Shown: one piece after another, positions 13,208-21,326 of the stretch | Position numbering within the stretch: the stretch's first letter is position 1 | Layout: the number at the start of each line of letters is the position of its first letter | Assembly (NCBI GenBank): GCA_020444075.1 | Contig: JAHLLR010000049.1 | Span: 1 to 38,328, forward strand | DNA: 38,328 nucleotides | Source: Deltaproteobacteria bacterium | GTDB lineage: Bacteria > Desulfobacterota > Desulfobacteria > Desulfobacterales > Desulfosarcinaceae | Reading direction: 5' to 3' | Translations under genes and position numbers: made by a program | The notes under the pieces: model-generated | Told to the model about the DNA's origin: nothing | Databases searched by the model: none | What the model saw: only the letters and a program-made list of their open reading frames with translations

Positions 13208-15112
13208 ATGAAACTATCCACGCGATCCTGTCTGAGAATCCTTTTCACTTCGATTGCCATCTTTTCCTTCGGCGCTACGTTGGCTTACAGCGCGAACGTG
13301 ACGCTGCAGTGGGATGCCAACGATCCGGCACCGGAAGGATACCGGGTTTTCGCCCGTGAAGGCAGCCAGAGCTACAACTACGATAATCCCCTTTGGGAAA
13401 ACAACCTTACCACCTGCACCCTGACCGGTCTCACCGAAGGGGTCACCTATCATTTCGTCGTTCGCGCATTTGATGGCGGCCTGGAAAGTGCCGACTCCCA
13501 AGAAGTTTCCTATACGCCCGCCGCTGTTGTCCTCAACCAGGCCCCCACGGCCGTTGCCGGGCAGAATCAGTCCGTCGATGAAGGCACATCGGTAACTCTG
13601 GATGGATCCGGTTCCGGGGACACGGATGGTACGATTGTCGGTTATCAATGGGTGCAGACCGGTGGTGCGGGAATATCCCTTAATAATGCTGCCAGTGCGC
13701 AGGCATCGTTCACCGCACCGGTTGTCGGAATCGATGGCGGCACGTTGACTTTCAGCCTGACGGTTACCGATGACGACGGAAGCAGTTCGGCGTCAACCAC
13801 GACTGTCAGCGTGCTCAAGTCCTCGAGCACCGATGTCGACGGAGATAATGTACCGGATGTCCTGGACCTGTTCCCCAACGACCCCACTGAATGGGCGGAC
13901 AACGATAGCGACGGAACGGGCAACAATCAGGATCCGGACGATGATAATGACGGGATGACCGATGTTTGGGAAATCACCTATGGGCTGGATCCGCTCATCA
14001 ACGATTCCGCACTGGATGCGGATGGCGATGGCGTGACCAATTTGGCCGAGTTCCAGGCGGATACCAATCCAACGACCGCCCCGGCCAATATCGCCCCTGA
14101 TGCGCCTGTCATCGACAGCGTCACTCAAATCGAGCGTGTTGGGCTCACGCCCGTGCTTGTCTCCGGGTTGTATTTTGACGCCGACAACGATGACCATTTC
14201 CAATCGCAGTGGCAGATCAGTACTGATTCAGATTTCTCGACACTCATTCTGGATGAAACCAGCGAGACCCAACTTACCGGATACACGGTGGGCGAAATGG
14301 TACTGGACGCCGATACCGTTTACTATTGGCGGGTAAAGTTCATCGATGCCCGCAATGGCGCATCGGATTGGTCCCATACCTCAACCTTTACGACAATCAC
14401 TGCCGAAAGTGCGGGCGATGCGAATATCGATGGCATCCCGGACGCTCAGGCCGTCGATGAATCGGTAGATGTCAACCAAAACGGAGAATCCGATAACGGC
14501 GAAGACAAGATCATGAGTATCAACACGGTTGAGGGGCAGGCTATCGTCGGTGTCGAAATTGTTTCCGACGATGTTGCCTTGGTTTCGATAAAATCCCTGC
14601 CCACTGACACGATCCCCGATCAATCGGTAAAAATGGAATTTGGCCTGGTGGGTTTTAAATTGTATCTGCAAAATGGAGTTTCCAACGCAAGTGTGAAAAT
14701 CCACTTTTCGAGACCGGTTGCCACCGATGCCAGACTATACAAATACAGTGCTGATGCAGGCTGGCAGATAGTCCCGGATACCGTTCTTGCTGCCGACCGG
14801 AAGAGCGTCATGTTGTTCTTGGAAGATGGCGGCATGGGCGATGAGGACGGGATTGAAAACGGGGTAATTGTGGATCCGTCCGGAATCGCAGCTGCGGAAT
14901 CGCTGGCAGCCGATAGCGCTGCCTTGTCAACTGGGGGAACGTCCTCCTCTGACGGTGGCGGTGGCTGTTTCATATCAGCCGGAACCCCCGATCCCGATAT
15001 GAGAACGCTTGATTTCATCTCGTCAAAGGCAGTCCTGTTGCTGGGTATTATCCTGGTTCTGGGTGCGGGGACCCTATTTGCCGCAGCTTTTCCAGCCGGA
15101 ATAAATGAGTAG
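13208..15112 (+). CDS. Modular surface protein: FN3, PKD-like, calcium repeats, C-terminal anchor
   Basis: A 634-residue exported protein. The signal peptide (1-29, cut near LAYSA) is followed by a fibronectin type III domain (30-104), a PKD/Ig-like domain (110-202) and a block of thrombospondin type 3-like calcium repeats (208-287; DVDGDNVPD, DNDSDGTGNNQDPDDDNDG, DADGDGV). Next come a second FN3-like domain (298-398) and a segment of about 180 residues resembling the 'choice-of-anchor' domains of bacterial surface proteins. The tail is a GGGGC motif (Cys587), a linker and one membrane helix (607-630), reminiscent of CFI-box-type sorting tails. The start is ATG 13208 with GGGGAG seven bases upstream; an in-frame TTG at 13172 would add non-signal residues. 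A sigma-54 promoter and a c-di-GMP-I riboswitch precede the gene and a strong terminator follows. An adhesin or matrix protein is likely; no enzyme domain is visible. Confidence 0.88.
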   Translation: MKLSTRSCLRILFTSIAIFSFGATLAYSANVTLQWDANDPAPEGYRVFAREGSQSYNYDNPLWENNLTTCTLTGLTEGVTYHFVVRAFDGGLESADSQEVSYTPAAVVLNQAPTAVAGQNQSVDEGTSVTLDGSGSGDTDGTIVGYQWVQTGGAGISLNNAASAQASFTAPVVGIDGGTLTFSLTVTDDDGSSSASTTTVSVLKSSSTDVDGDNVPDVLDLFPNDPTEWADNDSDGTGNNQDPDDDNDGMTDVWEITYGLDPLINDSALDADGDGVTNLAEFQADTNPTTAPANIAPDAPVIDSVTQIERVGLTPVLVSGLYFDADNDDHFQSQWQISTDSDFSTLILDETSETQLTGYTVGEMVLDADTVYYWRVKFIDARNGASDWSHTSTFTTITAESAGDANIDGIPDAQAVDESVDVNQNGESDNGEDKIMSINTVEGQAIVGVEIVSDDVALVSIKSLPTDTIPDQSVKMEFGLVGFKLYLQNGVSNASVKIHFSRPVATDARLYKYSADAGWQIVPDTVLAADRKSVMLFLEDGGMGDEDGIENGVIVDPSGIAAAESLAADSAALSTGGTSSSDGGGGCFISAGTPDPDMRTLDFISSKAVLLLGIILVLGAGTLFAAAFPAGINE

Positions 15113-15176
15113 TTGCTAAACCATCGGGATCAGAAACGCAGCCGGAAGAATACCCGCACGACAATCAATCCACCAA

Positions 15177-15220
15177 CGACACCTCTGATACCCAATTATC
15201 AGGGGTGTCGCATCTTTTTT
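15177..15220 (+). terminator. Rho-independent terminator of the surface protein gene
   Basis: CGACACCTCTGATA (15177-15190) pairs with TATCAGGGGTGTCG (15197-15210) over 14 pairs including one G-U. The loop is CCCAAT, and CATCTTTTTT follows. It is one of the clearest terminators in the window. Confidence 0.9.
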
Positions 15221-15370
15221 GTCACCTGCTCGATGGGGCAACTGCAACAATGCCCGAGGCGTTATGCATCCTCTATTCGTTTTACTGCAAATCTGGAGAC
15301 GGATTTTTCAGCTTCTTGGGAAGCTCATTCGATTTGATGATGGTCACGGGAATCAGGTGGTCGAGTATCG

Positions 15371-16498
15371 TCAGATGAGATCCAATGCGATTCGGGCGAC
15401 CCGGTCTGAGGCACCGGCACCGCCAAGAAGGTCTCTAACGGAAGACAGTTCCTGTTCTATTTGTCTTAACCTTTCCTGATCGCTGATCATGGCGATTACT
15501 GTATCCGCAATGGTTTGGGGCGAAGCATTGTCCTGGATCAACTCGGGCAGGAGCTCCTTTTGAACAATGAGATTGACGATGCCGATATGTTTAACCTTGA
15601 TGAGTCGTTTTCCCAGCCAGTAACTCAATGGGGAGACCTTGTAAACGATTACCATGGGGATGCCGTAAAGTGCCGCTTCCAAGGTGACAGTACCCGAGGC
15701 GGCCACCAGCATGCGGCTCCGTCCAAATACTTCAGATACCGGTCCCTTGATTATTTCTATTTCAAGCGTCGATGCGTTTTGACTCACGATATCCATCACC
15801 AGATCATCTTGAATGGACTCGGAACACGAAACAACGAACCTGGCCGCCGGCAGGCGCCGCTTGATTAATTTGGCGGCTTCGAGCATAACGGGAAGCAGGG
15901 TCGATACTTCCTTTTCTCTTGATCCGGGAAGCAGGCCAATGACCGGCTCTTTTGATTGTGTCGTCGATGCTCGGGGGCGTAACTTCGGCAGGATTCTGTC
16001 TAACAGAGGATGACCCACAAAGGTAACGGGCACATTGTGCTCATGGTAAAAACGTGCTTCGAATGGCAGGATCACTGCCATGTGATCGACCAGTCGCTTG
16101 ATTTTTTTGACCCGATTCTGGCGCCACGCCCAGATCTGGGGACTGATGTAATATAGAATCGGGATTCTCAGCTTCTTCGCGAAAGCGGCGACATGAAAGT
16201 TGAAGTCTGGAAAATCGATTAAAATAAGCAGATCCGGTTTAAGGCTGCAAAGGGCTTTTTTAACGGTGGCCAGGGCCCGATAAATCGTCAACAGTTTGGC
16301 AAATACTTCGGTGATGCCGACAACGGAAAGCGTTCTGGCATTGACAATGAGCCGGACGCCTTCCATTTGCATGGCGTTTCCGCCAATGCCGAAAAGAAAC
16401 GAGTCGCTGGCGTGGTTTTTAATGGCCTGGGCCAGTTTCGCTCCGTGCATATCGCCCGAGGCTTCGCCGGCAATGATCATGATGCATTTTGGAGGCAT
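15371..16498 (-). CDS. lpxB: Lipid-A-disaccharide synthase
   Basis: LpxB is a peripheral inner-membrane glycosyltransferase (GT19). It joins UDP-2,3-diacylglucosamine and lipid X to the lipid A disaccharide. The protein has 375 residues, full length. The N-terminal signature GEASGDMHGAKLA is followed by GIGGNAMQMEGV and LIDFPDFNFHVA, the segment PILYYISPQIWAWR, and a C-terminal half with LLPGSREKEV and ASGTVTLEAALYGIPMVIVYK. It is the last gene of the minus-strand envelope block, 18 bases after the Gfo/Idh gene. I see no clear terminator immediately downstream. Confidence 0.96.
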   Translation of the reverse strand: MPPKCIMIIAGEASGDMHGAKLAQAIKNHASDSFLFGIGGNAMQMEGVRLIVNARTLSVVGITEVFAKLLTIYRALATVKKALCSLKPDLLILIDFPDFNFHVAAFAKKLRIPILYYISPQIWAWRQNRVKKIKRLVDHMAVILPFEARFYHEHNVPVTFVGHPLLDRILPKLRPRASTTQSKEPVIGLLPGSREKEVSTLLPVMLEAAKLIKRRLPAARFVVSCSESIQDDLVMDIVSQNASTLEIEIIKGPVSEVFGRSRMLVAASGTVTLEAALYGIPMVIVYKVSPLSYWLGKRLIKVKHIGIVNLIVQKELLPELIQDNASPQTIADTVIAMISDQERLRQIEQELSSVRDLLGGAGASDRVARIALDLI

Positions 16499-16516
16499 TA
16501 GATTAGATGTCTCCCA

Positions 16517-17485
16517 TCAACACACCAGGTGCTGACTGGTTTCTTGAATCTGCGCCATGATGGTCAGCGCGGTTTTCAGGGCATCACGCCCCATCTGGCC
16601 GGTAACCAGTGGGGGGCGGCGGTGCTGCACGGATTGCACAAACGACTTGAGTTCATCATCCAGTGCATCGCCTTTATCAAAGTTCAGTTCCTCGATTGTC
16701 ATCCCGGGGATGATGCCATCGGTTTTACTCGAATCAGGGTGGACAAGGGTAATTTTATGGTTGGCAAAGTCAATTGAAATGTATGCATCTTTTTGAAAAA
16801 GCCTTAGTTTCCGCTCATTTTTGGCAGAAATCCGGCTGGCCGTTACATTGGCAACGGCCCCGTTGACGAACTCCAGTCGGGCGTTGGCAATATCAATATT
16901 CCCGGATATTACGGAAATGCCGGCAGCATTGACGTTCTTAATCTCTGAGCGGACAAGATTCAAGATTAAGTCGATATCATGGATCATCAGATCAAGGACC
17001 ACACTTACATCGGTACAGCGTCCCTGAAAGATACTGAGGCGATGGGATTCGATGAAGCGGGGGTGATCGATTTTGCCTTCCAGTTCGACCACCGCCGGGT
17101 TAAAGCGCTCCAGATGCCCCACCTGGATGATCAACCGCTTGGATTCCGCTATTTGAATCAATTCATCTGCATCTTCAAGAAGGCTGGTGATTGGCTTTTC
17201 GATCAGAACATCGACATCCTGATTTAAGAAATCTTTTGCAATCGAAAAATGAAATGGCGTAGGCGCAGCAATACTGACCGCATCAACCTTTCCGAAAAGT
17301 GATTGGTGATCCTGATAGTACACGGTGCAATTATCATCGGCGATTTTTTTTCCTTGATCCGCATCCGTGTCGACGACACCGACAAGATCAACATCCGGCA
17401 TATGGTGGTATTTTTGAGCGTGGAATTTGCCCAGATATCCCACACCGACGACACCGACGCGCAGTTTTTCCATCAGCGGTTCCAT
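16517..17485 (-). CDS. Gfo/Idh/MocA-family NAD(P)-dependent oxidoreductase
   Basis: Rossmann-fold sugar oxidoreductase of 322 residues. The nucleotide-binding N-terminus is VGVVGVGYLGKFHA with the acidic VVDTD ending strand 2. The family catalytic lysine is in IEKPIT, and VGHLERFNPAV and MIHDIDLILNLV match the substrate domain. It lies between lpxI and lpxB, apparently co-transcribed, which suggests a role on UDP-GlcNAc or a lipid A precursor. In Acidithiobacillus and Leptospira, GnnA of this family oxidises the 3-OH of UDP-GlcNAc and the aminotransferase GnnB then makes a 3-amino sugar, giving amide-linked acyl chains. No gnnB is in this window, so the GnnA role is inference. An ATG four codons downstream is an alternative start. 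Confidence 0.88.
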   Translation of the reverse strand: MEPLMEKLRVGVVGVGYLGKFHAQKYHHMPDVDLVGVVDTDADQGKKIADDNCTVYYQDHQSLFGKVDAVSIAAPTPFHFSIAKDFLNQDVDVLIEKPITSLLEDADELIQIAESKRLIIQVGHLERFNPAVVELEGKIDHPRFIESHRLSIFQGRCTDVSVVLDLMIHDIDLILNLVRSEIKNVNAAGISVISGNIDIANARLEFVNGAVANVTASRISAKNERKLRLFQKDAYISIDFANHKITLVHPDSSKTDGIIPGMTIEELNFDKGDALDDELKSFVQSVQHRRPPLVTGQMGRDALKTALTIMAQIQETSQHLVC

Positions 17486-17526
17486 TTGTTAAAAATGATC
17501 TTTTTCCCAAGCACTTTTTGCGGACC

Positions 17527-18330
17527 CTATTCGCAGATGATCGCGATATTGTTTTCATTTGCCGCGCGGATCATTTCCGGACGATCAAAAACAACGGTCC
17601 GGCCGGCCTCTATAGCTATGACGCCAACATCGTACTGGCTCATGGTTTCAATTGTTTTCATTCCCACCGATGGGACATCGAAACGAAAATCTTGATTGGG
17701 CTTGCATACTTTGACCAATACAGCCTCACCCTTGCCCAACTGCCCCCCCCGTTTGATTGTGGCATCGGTTCCATCGATCGCCTCAACGGCGAGAATCGAT
17801 CCTCCACCCACGACCACGCTTTGCCCGATGTCCAAGCGGCCGATTTCCCTCGCAATGGAAAAGCCCATGGCGATGTCTTTCTTTTCCGATCGGGAAGGCT
17901 TCCGGTTCGTCCAGATCCCTTTTGTGGCAAGCAACTCAGGCAAGAGAAAGGTCGATGGCTCTATTTTGATGCCTTCTTTTTCAAGGCTATCCGCAAAGGC
18001 GCGCATAATGGCATCATCGTGGGTATGTCGCATTCCGGCTATGATGGAGATGGCTTTCATATCCGGCTTAACATCGGTGAAAAGCCGCGTTTTTCGAACG
18101 GCGCCTAACATCACGGCACGGTTGACGTTGTTTTGCTTAAAAAACTTGATGAGCCGCTTCACCTGACCCAGGTGCAGCCATTGAATTTTTTCTGACAGTT
18201 GGGTGAGTTCCTGGTCTGCTTCGTTGACGTAAGCCGCCGTGTATATGGAGAACCCTTTTTTTACAGCGGTTCTGGAAAAAAGCATGGGAAACTGACCGCT
18301 TCCGGCTATGAGTCCGATCTTTACATCCAT
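17527..18330 (-). CDS. lpxI: UDP-2,3-diacylglucosamine pyrophosphatase LpxI
   Basis: LpxI hydrolyses UDP-2,3-diacylglucosamine to lipid X and UMP, the step done by the unrelated LpxH in E. coli. The protein has 267 residues, typical for the family (formerly DUF1009). Recognisable segments are the N-terminal IGLIAGSGQFPMLF, MLGAVRKTRLF and the catalytic region HTHDDAIMRAF, followed by IGQSVVVGGGSILAVEAIDG, GTDATIKRGG and DVPSVGMKTIETM. It sits between lpxA and the Gfo/Idh gene in the lipid A operon, which supports the assignment independently. No LpxH-like metallophosphoesterase was seen in the window. Confidence 0.95.
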   Translation of the reverse strand: MDVKIGLIAGSGQFPMLFSRTAVKKGFSIYTAAYVNEADQELTQLSEKIQWLHLGQVKRLIKFFKQNNVNRAVMLGAVRKTRLFTDVKPDMKAISIIAGMRHTHDDAIMRAFADSLEKEGIKIEPSTFLLPELLATKGIWTNRKPSRSEKKDIAMGFSIAREIGRLDIGQSVVVGGGSILAVEAIDGTDATIKRGGQLGKGEAVLVKVCKPNQDFRFDVPSVGMKTIETMSQYDVGVIAIEAGRTVVFDRPEMIRAANENNIAIICE

Positions 18331-18378
18331 TGAATGGGTACACTCTGATGGGGGTATCTGATTTATCGATAAATGGGT

Positions 18379-19149
18379 TTATCGAGTCACACCTCTGGAA
18401 GATGATTTGATAAACCCGATGAAGGTTTCAACTTCAGGCACCATTTCAACTTCGGCATGCACCCGTTCGATGGCTTCGTTCAGGGTTAATCCGTATCGAA
18501 ACAGTATCCGGTAGGTTTTTTTCAAAGCGGACAGGGACTGGTCAGAAAAACCATAGCGTTTGAGACCGACGCGGTTGAGTCCATGTAAGATAGCCCGATC
18601 ACCGGCCGCAATGACATAAGGCGGAACATCCTTGACCACAGCGGATTTTCCGCCGATAAAAGCATGATCGCCAACTCGGACGAACTGATGGATGGCCACC
18701 AGACCACCGACAGTGGCGTGGTCGCCAATGGTGATATGGCCTGCCAATGTGGTGTTATTGGCAAGTACCACCATTTTGCCGACGCGGCAGTCGTGGGCGA
18801 TATGGGTATAGGCCATCAAGAAGGATTTTTCGCCCACTTCCGTGATTCCACCACCTTTTTCCGTTCCCCGGTGAATGGTAACAAATTCCCTGATGGTGAC
18901 ATTGGGGCCTATTTTTACATAACTCTTTTCCCCGCCGAACTTCAGGTCCTGTGGTATGGCGCCAATGGCTGCAAATTGAAAGATACGGCATCCAGTGCCG
19001 ATGATCACGTGGGGGTCAATCACCACATGGGGACCTATCCATGTTCCTTTGCCAATAGTGACATCTTCGCCGATAATTGAGTAGGCGCCGATTTCGACAC
19101 CTTCTCCTATCGTTGCATCGGGACTGACGATTGCAGTGGGATGAATCAT
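18379..19149 (-). CDS. lpxA: Acyl-[ACP]--UDP-N-acetylglucosamine O-acyltransferase
   Basis: LpxA is a trimeric left-handed beta-helix enzyme that starts lipid A synthesis by moving a 3-hydroxyacyl chain from ACP to UDP-GlcNAc. The protein has 256 residues. Hexapeptide repeats begin at residue 2 (IHPTAIVSPDATIGEGVEIG). The catalytic histidine is the second one in THIAHDC (about residue 119), with NNTTLAGH, AIHQF and KDVPPYVIAAG following and the family C-terminus ending SSSRGVTR. I chose the ATG at 19149 because GGAG lies six bases before it and MIHPTA is the normal LpxA start; an in-frame ATG at 19161 lies inside fabZ. The fabZ stop codon directly adjoins this start (TAATATG), so translation is probably coupled. 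Confidence 0.95.
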   Translation of the reverse strand: MIHPTAIVSPDATIGEGVEIGAYSIIGEDVTIGKGTWIGPHVVIDPHVIIGTGCRIFQFAAIGAIPQDLKFGGEKSYVKIGPNVTIREFVTIHRGTEKGGGITEVGEKSFLMAYTHIAHDCRVGKMVVLANNTTLAGHITIGDHATVGGLVAIHQFVRVGDHAFIGGKSAVVKDVPPYVIAAGDRAILHGLNRVGLKRYGFSDQSLSALKKTYRILFRYGLTLNEAIERVHAEVEMVPEVETFIGFIKSSSRGVTR

Positions 19150-19150
19150 A

Positions 19151-19591
19151 TTAGTCTCCATAGGCGGCCATCAACTTCGCTTCGGCGACGATTTTTCCGT
19201 CGACTTTGGCAACGCCGGCCATTTTTACGACTTTGGACCGCAGTTTCAGCATTTCCAGTTCCAGAATCAATTGATCGCCGGGCACGACAGGTTTTCTGAA
19301 CCGCACATCGTCAAATCCCATAAAGTAGATCAGCTTGCCTTGATTTTCCGGTGGAAGTGATTGGGTGACCAGAACACCACCGGCTTGTCCCATGGCTTCG
19401 ACAATGAGAACGCCGGGCATGATGGGTGTGTCGGGGAAATGTCCCTGGAAAAAAGGTTCGTTGATCGTTACATTTTTCAGGGCCACGATTCTCTCGTTTT
19501 TGACGAACTCAATCACCCGGTCCACCATTAAAAAAGGATATCGGTGGGGGAGGTTCTGCATGATTGATTTGATATCAAAGACCATTTCCAT
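19151..19591 (-). CDS. fabZ: 3-hydroxyacyl-[acyl-carrier-protein] dehydratase FabZ
   Basis: FabZ dehydrates 3-hydroxyacyl-ACP in fatty acid elongation and thereby competes with LpxA and LpxD for the same substrate, which is why it is so often placed between them. The protein has 146 residues, a hot-dog fold. [13 protein letters not shown] is the N-terminal family motif. The catalytic pair is His51 ([11 protein letters not shown]) and Glu65 (VEAMGQAGG). AGAGG lies seven bases before the ATG. It sits between lpxD and lpxA with very short spacing. Confidence 0.96.
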   Translation of the reverse strand: MEMVFDIKSIMQNLPHRYPFLMVDRVIEFVKNERIVALKNVTINEPFFQGHFPDTPIMPGVLIVEAMGQAGGVLVTQSLPPENQGKLIYFMGFDDVRFRKPVVPGDQLILELEMLKLRSKVVKMAGVAKVDGKIVAEAKLMAAYGD

Positions 19592-19611
19592 GAGTGGACC
19601 TCTGCGTTGTT

Positions 19612-20655
19612 TCAGCGTGCCTCAATGATTTTTTCAAGATCAGCGAGTTTCTTCTCAAGATCAGTAACTTTTTTCTTCATTTCCGGTAAGGCCGGAATGA
19701 CACGTTGAACCCTCAGCCATGTCCTGTGGGGCATGGATGGAGAACCGGATGAGACCACTTCTCCGTCTGAGACGGACTTGCCTACTCCGGTCATTGGACC
19801 CACGGTGACATGGTTGCCGATGGTCAGATGGCCGGAAATACCTGCCTGACCGGCAAGAATGGCGTGATGGCCGATCTTGGTGCTGCCGGCAATACCCACC
19901 TGGGCGACAATTACACTATCCTCACCCACAACTACATTGTGTGCGATGTGGACCAGATTGTCTGTCTTGACTCCGCGTTGAATCCACGTCCGGCCGAAAG
20001 TCGCCCGATCGATGGTGTTGCATGCACCGATTTCGACATCATCGTCAATCTGAACGATGCCTATTTGCGGGATTTTATGATAACGCCCGCCGTCCGGAAC
20101 GAAACCATAACCATCGCTGCCAATTACCGTACCTGGATGAATCGTTACCCGGTTGCCGATCCGGCAGCCGTTCATGATGGTCACATTGGGATGAATCATC
20201 GCCTTGTCTCCGATGCTCACATCATCCCCGATAAAAACACCATTTTGAATGATCGAATCTGAACCGATCGTCACGCGATTGCCAACGGTTGCAAACGCAC
20301 CGATAAATACCCCATCCCCCGTCCGGACGTCACTGCCGGTGGATGACAGGTTGCTGATACCGGAAGGCGGTCGGACCGTCGGATGATACAACTCCACCAC
20401 TTTGGCAAATGCCAGTTGGGGGTTGCTGACACCGATCAGGTTCTTTCCGGGGGCTTTAAACCCTTTGGGAACGAAAATGGCTCCAGCCAGGGAGTCCTCG
20501 ATCCGCTTTAAATATTTAACGCCGCCTGCGAAGGTGATTTGACTGGAATCAGCTGTCTCAAAAGGCGCGACGCCGCTGATTCTTTTCTCTTTCTGGCCAA
20601 CGGCTTCACCATTGGTCGCCTCGGCAATCTCTATAAGGGAATAGTCAGTGGGCAC
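19612..20655 (-). CDS. lpxD: UDP-3-O-acylglucosamine N-acyltransferase
   Basis: LpxD adds the second, amide-linked 3-hydroxyacyl chain to UDP-3-O-acyl-glucosamine in lipid A synthesis. The protein has 347 residues, normal length. The N-terminal uridine-binding domain includes [18 protein letters not shown]. From about residue 105 the hexapeptide-repeat beta-helix follows ([20 protein letters not shown]). The active-site histidine lies in NLVHIAHNV, with [14 protein letters not shown] after it. The C-terminus is a helix with coiled-coil character ([19 protein letters not shown]). It starts 15 bases after ompH and is followed by fabZ. Confidence 0.96.
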   Translation of the reverse strand: MPTDYSLIEIAEATNGEAVGQKEKRISGVAPFETADSSQITFAGGVKYLKRIEDSLAGAIFVPKGFKAPGKNLIGVSNPQLAFAKVVELYHPTVRPPSGISNLSSTGSDVRTGDGVFIGAFATVGNRVTIGSDSIIQNGVFIGDDVSIGDKAMIHPNVTIMNGCRIGNRVTIHPGTVIGSDGYGFVPDGGRYHKIPQIGIVQIDDDVEIGACNTIDRATFGRTWIQRGVKTDNLVHIAHNVVVGEDSVIVAQVGIAGSTKIGHHAILAGQAGISGHLTIGNHVTVGPMTGVGKSVSDGEVVSSGSPSMPHRTWLRVQRVIPALPEMKKKVTDLEKKLADLEKIIEAR

Positions 20656-20670
20656 TGTCGATACCTATGC

Positions 20671-21207
20671 TTACTTTTTCTTATTTTTGGCGTACCGGGC
20701 ATTGTATTGTTTAATGACTTCATCGGTAATATCGATAGTCGTCGGTGCATAGAGAACCCCGCGTTTGTCCATAACCAACAGGTAGCCTCCTGATTTGCCG
20801 ATCTCATCGATGATCTCCAGCGTTTCAGATTGAAGTTCGCTCATCAGCTTTTTCTGGACGCCCTGCAACTCCACCTCATATTTCTTCTGCAGGGTTTTGA
20901 TATCATTGACCTTGATCCTGAACTCACGCTCTTTCTCTTCACGCATTTCCTTGCTCATGACCAGGGCTTCACGCTCCAGGCGTTTTTTTAGTTCCTCAAT
21001 TTCAGCACCTTTTTCCTTAAGCTCGGCTTCCATTTTTTTGCCATGCGCGGTGATTTCTGCCTTTATATCTTTCCCGGCATCTGAATTTTCAAATAGGCGT
21101 TGGAACTCTACAACCCCAATTTTAGCTACATCTGCACAAAAGCCTGATCCTCCGTATAAGAAAACAGCCAAAATCGTCAGGATTATCAATTTGCTTGCAG
21201 ATCGCAT
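20671..21207 (-). CDS. OmpH/Skp-family periplasmic chaperone
   Basis: A Skp-like trimeric chaperone holds unfolded outer-membrane proteins in the periplasm for BamA. The protein has 178 residues from the chosen start. It has a signal peptide (MRSASKLIILTILAVFLYGG, cut near GFCA), then IGVVEFQRLFENSDAGKDI, then a long charged helical hairpin rich in K and E that forms the coiled-coil tentacles, and a C-terminal segment GGYLLVMDKRGVLYAP. The open frame extends 79 codons upstream, but that part is not protein-like and overlaps the end of bamA. ATG 21207 has AAAGGGG in front of it and the signal peptide behind it. Its place between bamA and lpxD is the usual one. Confidence 0.92.
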   Translation of the reverse strand: MRSASKLIILTILAVFLYGGSGFCADVAKIGVVEFQRLFENSDAGKDIKAEITAHGKKMEAELKEKGAEIEELKKRLEREALVMSKEMREEKEREFRIKVNDIKTLQKKYEVELQGVQKKLMSELQSETLEIIDEIGKSGGYLLVMDKRGVLYAPTTIDITDEVIKQYNARYAKNKKK

Positions 21208-21326
21208 ACATTCCCCTTTCCACGTCGTTAATGTGAATTTTGGCATAATATATATCATTTTATAGCGGTTATAATCAAATGTTTGTTGGCATCGGTCATT
21301 TCCAATCGTTCCTGCGGGCGTTCGGT

